Of a DNA stretch of 15,657 bases, positions 1 through 6,155 are shown in pieces. The position numbers and the translations under genes are program-made. Each line of letters begins with the position of its first letter. Positions within the stretch are counted from its first letter, which is position 1. Origin of the DNA: Burkholderia sp. (GTDB lineage: Bacteria > Pseudomonadota > Gammaproteobacteria > Burkholderiales > Burkholderiaceae); assembly GCA_028292565.1 (NCBI GenBank), contig JAQGMD010000035.1, positions 1-15,657 on the forward strand, written 5' to 3'. Under the pieces are notes generated by a model. The model searched no databases and was not told the origin of the DNA. It worked only from the letters and a program-made list of their open reading frames with translations.

Positions 1-207
1 GAAGCTTACGATAATCGCCAGCCCTAAAAACACCGTGGCAAGAAGACCAAATACCCCGGCTACTGCGTAAGCCGCAATGCGCAGGAGCAGCTCGTTCTCG
101 CGGATCTTCATCTCAACTTTTAACAGATCGAGATAGTCTCCGACCCGATCCAGCGCAATCATCGAGATCGTTTTCGATTTGTGCAGAGTGTGTAGGGCTG
201 AGAGCAT
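1..207 (-). CDS. Holin-like (phage holin family / YqjE-like) inner-membrane protein, 3' end outside window
   Basis: The frame opens with ATG at 207 and stays open to base 1, giving 69 residues of the N-terminal part. A GAGGAAG ribosome site lies a few bases upstream of the ATG. The N-terminal third is polar and amphipathic (VGDYLDLLKVEMKIRENELL), and a hydrophobic segment starts near residue 45 (AAYAVAGVFGLLATVFLGLA). This short amphipathic start followed by paired membrane segments is typical of the small 'phage holin family' / YqjE proteins, which in proteobacteria are usually encoded with DUF883 proteins and are not phage-derived. It is the last visible gene of a minus-strand set with the DUF883 and DUF1328 genes. 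Family membership rests on layout and neighbours, and the missing C-terminus prevents a firmer call. Confidence 0.7.
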   Translation of the reverse strand, partial: MLSALHTLHKSKTISMIALDRVGDYLDLLKVEMKIRENELLLRIAAYAVAGVFGLLATVFLGLAIIVSF

Positions 208-243
208 CGTAGCTTCCTCATAGGAATCAGTTATGCGCAATAT

Positions 244-639
244 CTAACGGCGTTTGAATAGCATGCCGAGCAACAAGCCGGTACCGACTGCCACCGCCAT
301 GGATTGCATCGGTTTGTCCTTTACATATTCGGTCGTGGTTTCCACGCCGCGATTGAGCTGTCGGGTCGCTTCGCTGGCGATGCCTTTGGCGGCATAACGC
401 AGCGAACTGAACTGGGCCATCAATCTGGTATGTGCCTGGGCCAGTTCATCGTCGGACATGCTTGGCGCACGCGAGACCAGCGCGTCGAGGTCGCTTTTCA
501 GGCTCGATAGTTCGCTGCGTAACGTGGCTGCCGATTTCTGTGCGGCACCTTTAGCCTCGTTGTAGCGGCCGGCCACCGCCGGGGACGCTTTTTCTGCCGA
601 TCCGTTGCCGGAGGTGCCAGATGAGTAATTGGTTTCCAT
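244..639 (-). CDS. DUF883 family (YqjD/ElaB-like) membrane-anchored stress protein
   Basis: This is a 131-residue protein. Residues 1-30 are Ser/Gly/Ala-rich and polar. Residues about 30-100 form a charged, Ala-rich helical region (for example SELSSLKSDLDALVSRA and DDELAQAHTRLMAQF). A single C-terminal membrane helix follows (SMAVAVGTGLLLGMLF) and ends in the basic tail KRR. That is the DUF883 layout; the E. coli relatives YqjD and ElaB are C-tail-anchored inner-membrane proteins linked to stationary phase and ribosome association. The start is supported by AAGGAG six bases upstream of ATG. It sits 36 bases upstream of the holin-like gene and about 60 bases downstream of the restored DUF1328 reading frame, so the three are probably cotranscribed. 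Whether this copy binds ribosomes cannot be told from sequence. Confidence 0.88.
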   Translation of the reverse strand: METNYSSGTSGNGSAEKASPAVAGRYNEAKGAAQKSAATLRSELSSLKSDLDALVSRAPSMSDDELAQAHTRLMAQFSSLRYAAKGIASEATRQLNRGVETTTEYVKDKPMQSMAVAVGTGLLLGMLFKRR

Positions 640-658
640 GAATCGCTCCTTGTCGAGG

Positions 659-868
659 TTATGTGAAGGTGAGTGCCGGACGCAGCGCGCGCCACTGAGT
701 CATCGCCGCTTCTTCACCAGGCTGAAAATGAAGGTTGCTGCAGCGATCACTATAAAAACCGGAAAACAATATTTTTGCTATTTCAGTTGCACCGGCGGCG
801 ATCCCGGTGAACCTGAACAGCGCTGCGATCAGCGCGATCACAAAGAAAACGACACCGTAGTGAAGCAT
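659..868 (-). CDS. DUF1328 (YtjA-like) small membrane protein with an apparent one-base frameshift
   Basis: The start at 868 is chosen because an AAAGGAGG site lies just upstream; a longer frame from 895 would bypass it. Residues 1-35 ([20 protein letters not shown]...IAKILF) match the DUF1328 pattern of a very hydrophobic protein of about 55 residues. From residue 37 the frame as written turns into unrelated polar sequence and stops at 659. Skipping one base of the GG at 759-760 gives [19 protein letters not shown] and a stop at 700, which is the expected second membrane helix and basic tail, for a total of 55 residues. The gene is therefore either damaged by a one-base insertion, misread in sequencing, or (less likely) recoded. 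It leads the minus-strand stress operon. Its function is unknown beyond being an inner-membrane protein. Confidence 0.72.
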   Translation of the reverse strand: MLHYGVVFFVIALIAALFRFTGIAAGATEIAKILFSGFYSDRCSNLHFQPGEEAAMTQWRALRPALTFT

Positions 869-945
869 CGGGCCTCCTTTTCCTGAGTTGGGCAATCAAC
901 TGCAGCAAATGACGTGCCACCTAAAAGTGAGTAACGGCGAGTTCA

Positions 946-952
946 TGTATAG
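946..952 (-). promoter_or_regulatory. Possible RpoS/sigma70-type -10 element for the DUF1328-DUF883 operon
   Basis: Read on the minus strand, the bases are CTATACA, close to the extended RpoS-preferred -10 (CTATACT). It would start transcription near 939, leaving a leader of about 70 bases before the ATG at 868. There is no good -35 at the usual distance, which fits an RpoS-type promoter but is weak evidence. E. coli DUF883 genes are known to be stationary-phase induced, which is consistent. Confidence 0.35.
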
Positions 953-960
953 TACCCATC

Positions 961-987
961 GCGTGTCAGTGGTGCACTGTGACACGC
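961..987. repeat. Inverted repeat (operator-like dyad) in the divergent region before the stress operon and pilU
   Basis: GCGTGTCA at 961-968 is exactly repeated in reverse as TGACACGC at 980-987, around an 11-base centre that itself contains a CAGTG/CACTG pair. There is no T-run, so it does not look like a terminator. It is centred near 974, about 34 bases upstream of the start point implied by the CTATACA element, where a repressor or activator could act. The remainder of the 287-base gap between 868 and 1156 holds no gene that I can support. A TTGACT at 1096-1101 and TTATAC at 1125-1130 upstream of pilU are spaced too far apart to form a normal promoter. Confidence 0.5.
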
Positions 988-1155
988 CGTCCCGGAACGG
1001 CATATGCTGCCCGGAACCGATAGTAGCCGCGAGCGACACGCGTCGTCGTTGGCTTCTTGAAATTTGTACAAGCGGCTGCACCCGTTTCTTACATCTTGAC
1101 TAAAGTTTGCGCCCGGTCCGACCGTTATACAAGGGTCAGTTATGCAAGAGGCAGT

Positions 1156-2331
1156 ATGTCCGTTTTAGGCGTTGAAGAAGCTCGCAACTATATCCATCAG
1201 TTGCTCAAGGTAATGCATCGGTCCGGAGGGTCGGATCTTTTCATCTCCGCGGATTTTCCGCCGAGCATAAAACTGCAGGGGGCGATGAAGGCATTGTCCC
1301 AGCAGCGCCTCACCGGCGAGGTCACGAAGAAGCTCGCGGTCGCGCTGATGAATGAAAAGCAGCGGCTCGAATTCGAGAATGAACTGGAGTGCAATTTCGC
1401 GATATCGCTGCCCGACGTTTGCCGGTTTCGCGTGAACGTGTTCGTGCAGCAGCAGCAAACCGGCATGGTGATCCGCACTATCGCATCCGAGATCCCGAAT
1501 CTGGAAAAACTCGAACTGCCCGCGATCCTGAAAGACGTCATCATGACCAAGCGCGGGTTGGTGCTGGTGGTCGGCGGCACCGGCTCCGGCAAATCCACCA
1601 CGCTGGCGGCGATGATCGATCACCGCAACGCCAACTCCGCCGGCCACATCATCACGGTGGAAGATCCGGTCGAATACGTCCACAAGAACAAATCCTGCCT
1701 GGTCACGCATCGCGAAGTTGGCGTCGACACGCATTCCTGGCATCACGCATTGAAGAACACGCTGCGCCAGGCGCCCGACGTGATCCTGATCGGCGAAATT
1801 CGCGACACCGAAACCATGGAGCATGCGATCGCTTTCGCGGAAACCGGCCACCTGTGCCTCGGCACGCTGCACGCGAACAATGCGAACCAGACCCTCGATC
1901 GCATCATCAACTTCTTCCCCGAAGAGCGCCGTAACCAGTTGTTGATGGACTTGTCATCCAACTTGCGCGGCATTATTTCGCAGCGGTTGGTCCGCACGGA
2001 AGACGGCAAAGGGAGGAAGGCAGCGATCGAGGTACTCCTGAATACACCAACGATCAGCGAGATGATCCTGAAGGGCAATTTCCATGGCATCAAGGAAATC
2101 ATGGCGAAGTCGCGCGAGCTGGGCATGCGCACCTTTGACCAGGCGCTGTTCGACCTGTACGACGCCGGGCATATCGGCTACGACGAGGCGATCCGGAATG
2201 CGGATTCGGCGAATGAACTGCGATTACAGATCAAGCTGAAGGCCGAGCGGGTCGGGCCCGGTTCCTCGGCAACCAGCGGATTCAACCTGGCGCTGCACGA
2301 GGACAAGCCTGTCGAAGAGCCGGAAAAGTAA
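1156..2331 (+). CDS. pilU: PilU-type twitching-motility retraction ATPase
   Basis: This is a 391-residue cytoplasmic secretion ATPase of the PilT/PilU branch, which drives pilus depolymerisation at the inner-membrane base of type IV pili. ATG at 1156 is preferred over an in-frame ATG at 1057 because AGAGG precedes it and family members begin near SGGSDLFI. Visible motifs are an N-terminal PAS-like region (residues about 10-115), Walker A GGTGSGKST (140-148), an Asp box (ITVEDPVEY), Walker B with catalytic Glu (LIGEIRDTET, E214) and the His box (GHLCLGTLHANN, 231-242). The AETGHLCL and NQLLMDLSSNLRGIISQRLV segments, and an acidic C-terminal extension after the ATPase core, resemble PilU rather than PilT. 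P. aeruginosa PilU is 382 residues, so the length fits. In many species pilT sits directly upstream; here the upstream neighbour is a divergent stress operon, so this copy is solitary within the window. Confidence 0.92.
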   Translation: MSVLGVEEARNYIHQLLKVMHRSGGSDLFISADFPPSIKLQGAMKALSQQRLTGEVTKKLAVALMNEKQRLEFENELECNFAISLPDVCRFRVNVFVQQQQTGMVIRTIASEIPNLEKLELPAILKDVIMTKRGLVLVVGGTGSGKSTTLAAMIDHRNANSAGHIITVEDPVEYVHKNKSCLVTHREVGVDTHSWHHALKNTLRQAPDVILIGEIRDTETMEHAIAFAETGHLCLGTLHANNANQTLDRIINFFPEERRNQLLMDLSSNLRGIISQRLVRTEDGKGRKAAIEVLLNTPTISEMILKGNFHGIKEIMAKSRELGMRTFDQALFDLYDAGHIGYDEAIRNADSANELRLQIKLKAERVGPGSSATSGFNLALHEDKPVEEPEK

Positions 2332-2430
2332 GGCTGCCGTTATTATCTAATTGTTATTGCTGTTGCCATTGCACAAACATATAACCTAATTGCAAGGTTA
2401 CGGTGATATAACGTTACAGGCCTTGCTCGA

Positions 2431-2444
2431 TTGACATTTATCAA
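2431..2444. promoter_or_regulatory. FNR/ANR-like binding site upstream of the PA2779-type gene
   Basis: TTGACATTTATCAA differs at one position from the FNR/ANR consensus TTGAT-N4-ATCAA. It is centred 139 bases before the ATG at 2577, so a class II start would lie near 2479 with a long leader. No clear -10 stands at the right distance. The 2332-2576 gap also holds a small dyad TAACCT...AGGTTA (2382-2400) and an 8-base palindrome TAACGTTA (2409-2416). Confidence 0.4.
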
Positions 2445-2576
2445 TGTAAAGATTTGCGTGCATGGAAAACTGTGCACCAAGGGCGTGTAACTGATTGCAA
2501 CATTGAACCCCTGCAAGCTTGATGTAATTACAATTCAACCGCTTCTCAACAACGACTCAACAAAAAAGAGGAAATC

Positions 2577-2969
2577 ATGATCCAGAAAATTAAGCGTCTG
2601 TTTGTCTACTCCCTGCTCTCGGCATTCACATTCGTAGGCTTCACGCAAAGCGTCCAGGCAGCGATGATCGGCACGGAACAGATTGCTGCCGCAGGCGCCG
2701 CCGAGCAAAACCGCGCGAAAATCGCCGCTGCGCTTGATCGTCCCGACGTCACCGTGCAATTGGAAAAGATGGGCGTCGACAAGGTTGAGGCACAGGCTCG
2801 CGTTGCAGCGCTGACCGACGCCGAGGCAGCATCGATGGCTAAGCAGATTGATACCATGCCTGCCGGTGGTGACGTTCTCGGCGTGCTGCTGTTCATTTTC
2901 GTGTTGCTGCTGGTGACTGATATTCTCGGCCTGACCAAAGTCTTCCCGTTCACCCGATCCGGTCGTTAA
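2577..2969 (+). CDS. PA2779 family small exported protein with C-terminal membrane anchor
   Basis: This 130-residue protein has a Sec signal peptide (residues 1-28; basic start MIQKIKR, hydrophobic core, probable cleavage after SVQA). It continues with an Ala-rich helical region (about 30-92), a Gly-Gly at 97-98, one strongly hydrophobic segment (about 100-118) and the tail LGLTKVFPFTRSGR. This order and the DILGLTKVFPF end match the PA2779 family (DUF6627), whose function I do not know to be established. An AGAGGAAAT ribosome site precedes ATG. The stop TAA is directly followed by the ATG of the C39-like peptidase gene, and an intrinsic terminator lies just past the stop, so this gene should be expressed above its neighbour. 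The protein probably faces the periplasm, held by its C-terminal helix unless processed at the Gly-Gly. Confidence 0.85.
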   Translation: MIQKIKRLFVYSLLSAFTFVGFTQSVQAAMIGTEQIAAAGAAEQNRAKIAAALDRPDVTVQLEKMGVDKVEAQARVAALTDAEAASMAKQIDTMPAGGDVLGVLLFIFVLLLVTDILGLTKVFPFTRSGR

Positions 2970-3938
2970 ATGACATTAGGCTTCAAGAACTCCCGGCAGT
3001 GGTTGCCGGGAGTTTTTTTTCTGCTGACCCTATTGCTGAGCGGATGCGCGACACAGACGCGCGCGCTGATGCAGCAAGCTCCCTCACACCTGCCGCCGCG
3101 TGCTGAACTCACGGCGACGCCATTCTTCGCGCAGGAACGTTATCAATGCGGTCCGGCGACGCTGGCGATGTCGCTGAATGCGGCCGGGATCAGCATTTCT
3201 CCGGAAGCACTGGTGCCACAAGTGTTCGTGCCCAAGCGCGAAGGCAGTTTTCAGCCCGAGATGCTCGCTGCCGGCCGCCGCAATGGCGCCTTCAGCATGA
3301 CCATCGCGCCGCGGCTCGACGCTCTGCTGACCGAGATTGCCGCCGGCAATCCGGTGGTAGTGCTGCAGAATTTAAGTCTCCCCATCTCTCCGCTCTGGCA
3401 TTACGCGCTGGTGATCGGCTATGACCTCAACCGGGAGGAGATCATCCTGCGCTCCGGCACTACAGAGCGGCTGGCCATGCCGGTGTCAACCTTCGAGCAC
3501 ACCTGGAAACGCAGTGATTACTGGGCCATGGTGACGCTACCCGCGGGCCGCTTACCAGTCACGGCGGAGCAGGGCGCGGCCGCTGATGCGCTGGTTGCAT
3601 TCGAAAAGAATACTGCAGCACCGCAAGCGCGTAAGGCATACGAAGCGGCTTTGCAACGCTGGCCGGACAATCTTGTATTGCAGCTTGGGCATGGCAATAC
3701 AGCTTATGCGTCGGGCGATCGTGCGGCTGCTGCGGAGGCGTTTCGCCGTGCTGCGGAGAAGCATCCGGATAGTGCGCCGGCGTTCAACAATCTTGCGACG
3801 GTTTTGTCGGAGCTTGGGCAGTTTGAGGAGGCGAAGCAGGCTGCGCAGAAGGCCCTAGCTTTGGGTGGGCCGTGGAAAGAGGCTTCAGCGGCGACGCTGC
3901 AGTCGATTGAAAAGGCGCAGCGGAAGGCGGGACGGTGA
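2970..3938 (+). CDS. PA2778 family C39-like cysteine peptidase lipoprotein with TPR repeats
   Basis: This 322-residue protein starts with a lipoprotein signal (hydrophobic VFFLLTLLL, lipobox LSGC, Cys26). Residue 27 is Ala, not Asp, so outer-membrane sorting is likely. Residues about 50-185 form a C39-like papain-fold domain: FFAQERYQCGPAT with Gln55 and catalytic Cys60, and HYALVIGYD with His144. The usual third Asp after the His is not obvious (the region reads ILRSG). Residues about 215-305 hold TPR-type repeats (for example DNLVLQLGHGNTAYASGDRA and SAPAFNNLATVLSELGQFEE). ATG at 2970 abuts the TAA of the PA2779-type gene, suggesting translational coupling. The first 17 codons overlap an intrinsic terminator. 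PA2778 and PA2779 family genes are usually neighbours, so the small protein is the obvious candidate substrate or partner; that relation is inference. Confidence 0.87.
   Translation: MTLGFKNSRQWLPGVFFLLTLLLSGCATQTRALMQQAPSHLPPRAELTATPFFAQERYQCGPATLAMSLNAAGISISPEALVPQVFVPKREGSFQPEMLAAGRRNGAFSMTIAPRLDALLTEIAAGNPVVVLQNLSLPISPLWHYALVIGYDLNREEIILRSGTTERLAMPVSTFEHTWKRSDYWAMVTLPAGRLPVTAEQGAAADALVAFEKNTAAPQARKAYEAALQRWPDNLVLQLGHGNTAYASGDRAAAAEAFRRAAEKHPDSAPAFNNLATVLSELGQFEEAKQAAQKALALGGPWKEASAATLQSIEKAQRKAGR
2988..3020 (+). terminator. Intrinsic terminator inside the 5' coding end of the C39-like peptidase gene
   Basis: AACTCCCGGCA (2988-2998) pairs perfectly with TGCCGGGAGTT (3004-3014) across a 5-base loop, and a run of eight T (3013-3020) follows. 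This is a textbook intrinsic terminator with an 11-bp GC-rich stem. It begins 19 bases after the stop of the PA2779-type gene, but those same bases encode residues 7-17 of the peptidase signal peptide, so it also acts as an attenuator for the downstream gene. Confidence 0.88.
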
Positions 3939-3946
3939 CTTGCTCT

Positions 3947-3974
3947 ACTCTCCCGCTTGCGGGAGAGTGGAGTC
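3947..3974. repeat. Dispersed palindromic repeat, copy 1, between convergent genes
   Basis: ACTCTCCCG (3947-3955) and CGGGAGAGT (3960-3968) form a 9-bp hairpin with loop CTTG, followed by GGAGTC. The same element, with one mismatch over 27 bases, recurs at 11216-11242. It fills the gap between the peptidase gene and the PAS-GGDEF-EAL gene. There is no T-run on either side. It probably protects or ends transcripts from both sides, as intergenic palindromes of the REP type do. Confidence 0.7.
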
Positions 3975-3975
3975 C

Positions 3976-5823
3976 CTACGCCGACTTCGCCTTCGCCTCG
4001 CCGTTCGGCAATCGCGACAAATAAGTCTCAAACGCCTCCAGCGTAAGAGGCCGTGCGAGCAGATACCCCTGCGCTTCATCACAAGCGGCATCCCGCAACA
4101 ACTGCAAAGTCTCGTTGGTCTCCACGCCTTCCGCGACCACCGACAGATTCAGCGTGTGCGCAAGGTCGACGAAGGCCTTGATGAACTTGAAGCTGCTGAT
4201 GCCATCATCCTGTTGAGTGACGAACGAACGGTCGAGCTTGAGCGTATCGAGCGGGAAACTGCGCAGATAGGCCAGCCCTGAGTAGCCTGTGCCAAAGTCA
4301 TCGACGGACAGCAGAATCCCCAGCTTCTTCAATTCCTTCAACACGCTGGCGGACATTTCAATATCCTCGATCAGCGCACTTTCGGTCAGTTCGAGTTCGA
4401 GCAGTCGGGGTGGAAGGTCGGCTTTCTTCAGCGAATCGTCCACCTGTCCCAGGATATCCCGCGACTTGAGCTGCCGGGCCGACACGTTGACCGACACACA
4501 GAGCGAGCGGTTGTATTTGTCCATCAGCCGGCGCGCCTGCATGCAGGCTTCGTCCAGCACCCAGCGTCCGATCTGGTCGATCAGACCTTTTTCCTCAGCT
4601 ATCGGGATGAACTGCATGGGCGACACCTGGCCAAGCTGCGGGTGGTTCCAGCGTATCAGCGCTTCCATGCCGACGATCGCCATGGTCTTCAGGTGGATGC
4701 GCGGCTGGTAGTGGAGCTCGAACTGGTTGCGGTCGAGAGCGCGGCGCAATGAGTGCTCGAGCATCATGCGCGTTTTCGCTTCGAGGCTCATTTCCGCCTC
4801 GAAGAATCGATAAGTTTTCCGGCCCGCGGCCTTGGCGCGGTACATGGCCGTGTCGGCATTCTGGAACAGCACTTCCTTGGTGGTTCCGTCCTGCGGGAAC
4901 ATGCTGATGCCGATCGAAGCGCCGACGTAGACTTCCTGTCCCGCGATATCGACAGGCGCTGCAAACGCGGTGAACAATTTGTCGACTATCCTTTCGGCCG
5001 ATTCGGATCCCTGCGAACAGTTTGCGACCACGACGAACTCGTCGCCGCCGAGACGCGCAACGATATCGCTGGGCCGCAGGTTTTTTTGCAGCCGCCGTCC
5101 GACTTCGCGCAACGCGATATCACCGGGCTCATGCCCCAACGAGTCATTCACTTCCTTGAAGCGATCGAGATCGATGAACATCACCGCAATTGAATCATTG
5201 CGCGGCGCCGACTCCAGCATTTGCTGCATCCGCTCATTGAGCATCGCGCGATTCGGCAGGCCGGTAAGCGCATCGTGGGTGGCCAGCCGTTCAAGCCGCC
5301 ATTCGGCTTGTTTGCGTTCAGTGATGTCGGTCAGGAATGCCGTCAACGACAAGCCGTTTCCCAGGTCGTCGCGCTTGATGACGGCGTTGACCAGCACATA
5401 AACGAGATGGCCGTGCTTGTGTTTGACGGCCACTTCCCTCGCATGAACGGCACTGACCCCGCCCGGTATAAACAACGCGTCATCCAACGGACATACCGGG
5501 AACAACTCATTGAGGCTGCGCCCGATCAGTTCTTCGCGCGTATAACCGGACATGTGGCAGAGCGCGGGATTGACCGCTACCAGCACACCCTGCGCATCGG
5601 ACAGGATGTAACCCGCGGGCGTTATTTCGATCAGTTCGCGGAAACGCTGTTCGCTGATCGCATATTCTGCAGCGCGTTCGATCAGTGCCTTGTTTTCCGC
5701 GGCGAATTGCGCAAGCTTTTCGGCGACTTCGTGTAGGGAGACGGGGGCGGAGGGGGCAGGCGCGGAAGGGGTAACCATTATATTTTTGTAGCGGCTGCTA
5801 ATCGCGATCAGGTAACGCAGCAC
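3976..5823 (-). CDS. PAS-GGDEF-EAL bifunctional c-di-GMP cyclase/phosphodiesterase
   Basis: This is a soluble sensor enzyme of up to 615 residues, counted from GTG at 5823. ATG at 5778 (residue 16) is an alternative; neither has a clear Shine-Dalgarno. A short coiled stretch (about 30-60) is followed by PAS (about 58-170; FRELIEITPAGYILSDAQG, ending TDITERKQAE), GGDEF (about 175-340) and EAL (about 355-605). The cyclase motif GGDEF (259-263) is intact and is preceded by an RPSD inhibitory site (250-253) five residues upstream. The EAL side is intact too: EALIRW (E387), NVSARQ, ELTES, DDFGTGYS (D508, D509), KLDRSF (K529), AEGVE (E565) and QGY (585-587). Both activities are therefore possible, and which dominates cannot be read from sequence. 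No membrane segment is visible. It controls c-di-GMP in the cytosol, possibly affecting pili or biofilm, but no neighbour fixes its target. Confidence 0.95.
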   Translation of the reverse strand: MLRYLIAISSRYKNIMVTPSAPAPSAPVSLHEVAEKLAQFAAENKALIERAAEYAISEQRFRELIEITPAGYILSDAQGVLVAVNPALCHMSGYTREELIGRSLNELFPVCPLDDALFIPGGVSAVHAREVAVKHKHGHLVYVLVNAVIKRDDLGNGLSLTAFLTDITERKQAEWRLERLATHDALTGLPNRAMLNERMQQMLESAPRNDSIAVMFIDLDRFKEVNDSLGHEPGDIALREVGRRLQKNLRPSDIVARLGGDEFVVVANCSQGSESAERIVDKLFTAFAAPVDIAGQEVYVGASIGISMFPQDGTTKEVLFQNADTAMYRAKAAGRKTYRFFEAEMSLEAKTRMMLEHSLRRALDRNQFELHYQPRIHLKTMAIVGMEALIRWNHPQLGQVSPMQFIPIAEEKGLIDQIGRWVLDEACMQARRLMDKYNRSLCVSVNVSARQLKSRDILGQVDDSLKKADLPPRLLELELTESALIEDIEMSASVLKELKKLGILLSVDDFGTGYSGLAYLRSFPLDTLKLDRSFVTQQDDGISSFKFIKAFVDLAHTLNLSVVAEGVETNETLQLLRDAACDEAQGYLLARPLTLEAFETYLSRLPNGEAKAKSA

Positions 5824-5864
5824 TTTGAATTGGGATCGTCGGAGGATGAGATTTCCTCGACAGA

Positions 5865-5894
5865 ATTGTATCCTGAATCAATAAAAAACGTCGA
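5865..5894 (-). promoter_or_regulatory. Probable sigma70 promoter of the PAS-GGDEF-EAL gene
   Basis: On the minus strand, TCGACG (5894-5889) and TACAAT (5870-5865) are separated by 18 bases, with a 5/6 match at -10 and 4/6 at -35. Transcription would start near 5858, leaving about 35 bases before the GTG at 5823 or 80 before the ATG at 5778. Confidence 0.45.
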
Positions 5895-6155
5895 CATGCA
5901 ACCGGCCATTCCGTCAGTCGAAAAGCGCATGCATGGTGATACAGTGTTTGACTGACACGGCGCCGACTTACCTGCTGTCAGTTGCCATGTCGATGCAAAG
6001 CCGCGGCGGATCCTCAGGCTGCCGGGGTCGCTTGATGCGACTCAAACTGCCTTTGCGCGAAATGCCGAACACTTCAGGTGCGTATTTTCGACAAGTCTTG
6101 GTTCATCTTTACGGTGGACGTGCCGCGCGCGTTCCGGGAGAAGAGGAGAATCACC
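5895..6155. other. Non-coding divergent region upstream of the FadL-type gene
   Basis: The gap between the c-di-GMP gene and the FadL-type gene is 332 bases (5824-6155). Apart from the minus-strand promoter at 5865-5894 and the ribosome site AGAGGAG at about 6142-6148, I see only a small hairpin GTCGC-TTGAT-GCGAC (6027-6041). I find no convincing plus-strand -35/-10 pair. Open frames crossing the region have no ribosome site and unlikely composition. Confidence 0.5.

Noticed and set aside
1..207. Phage remnant suggested by the holin-like protein
   Set aside because: No other phage gene is present, and the protein sits with DUF883 and DUF1328 genes, the usual chromosomal stress setting of this misnamed family.
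1096..1130. TTGACT and TTATAC as a pilU promoter
   Set aside because: The spacing is 23 bases, well outside the 16-18 expected for sigma70, and no better pair was found nearby.
1165..1872. Long minus-strand open frame opposite pilU (235 residues)
   Set aside because: It lies wholly antisense to a gene with clear ATPase motifs, has His/Asp/Gln-rich composition typical of the reverse of a GC-rich gene, and has no domain or ribosome site.
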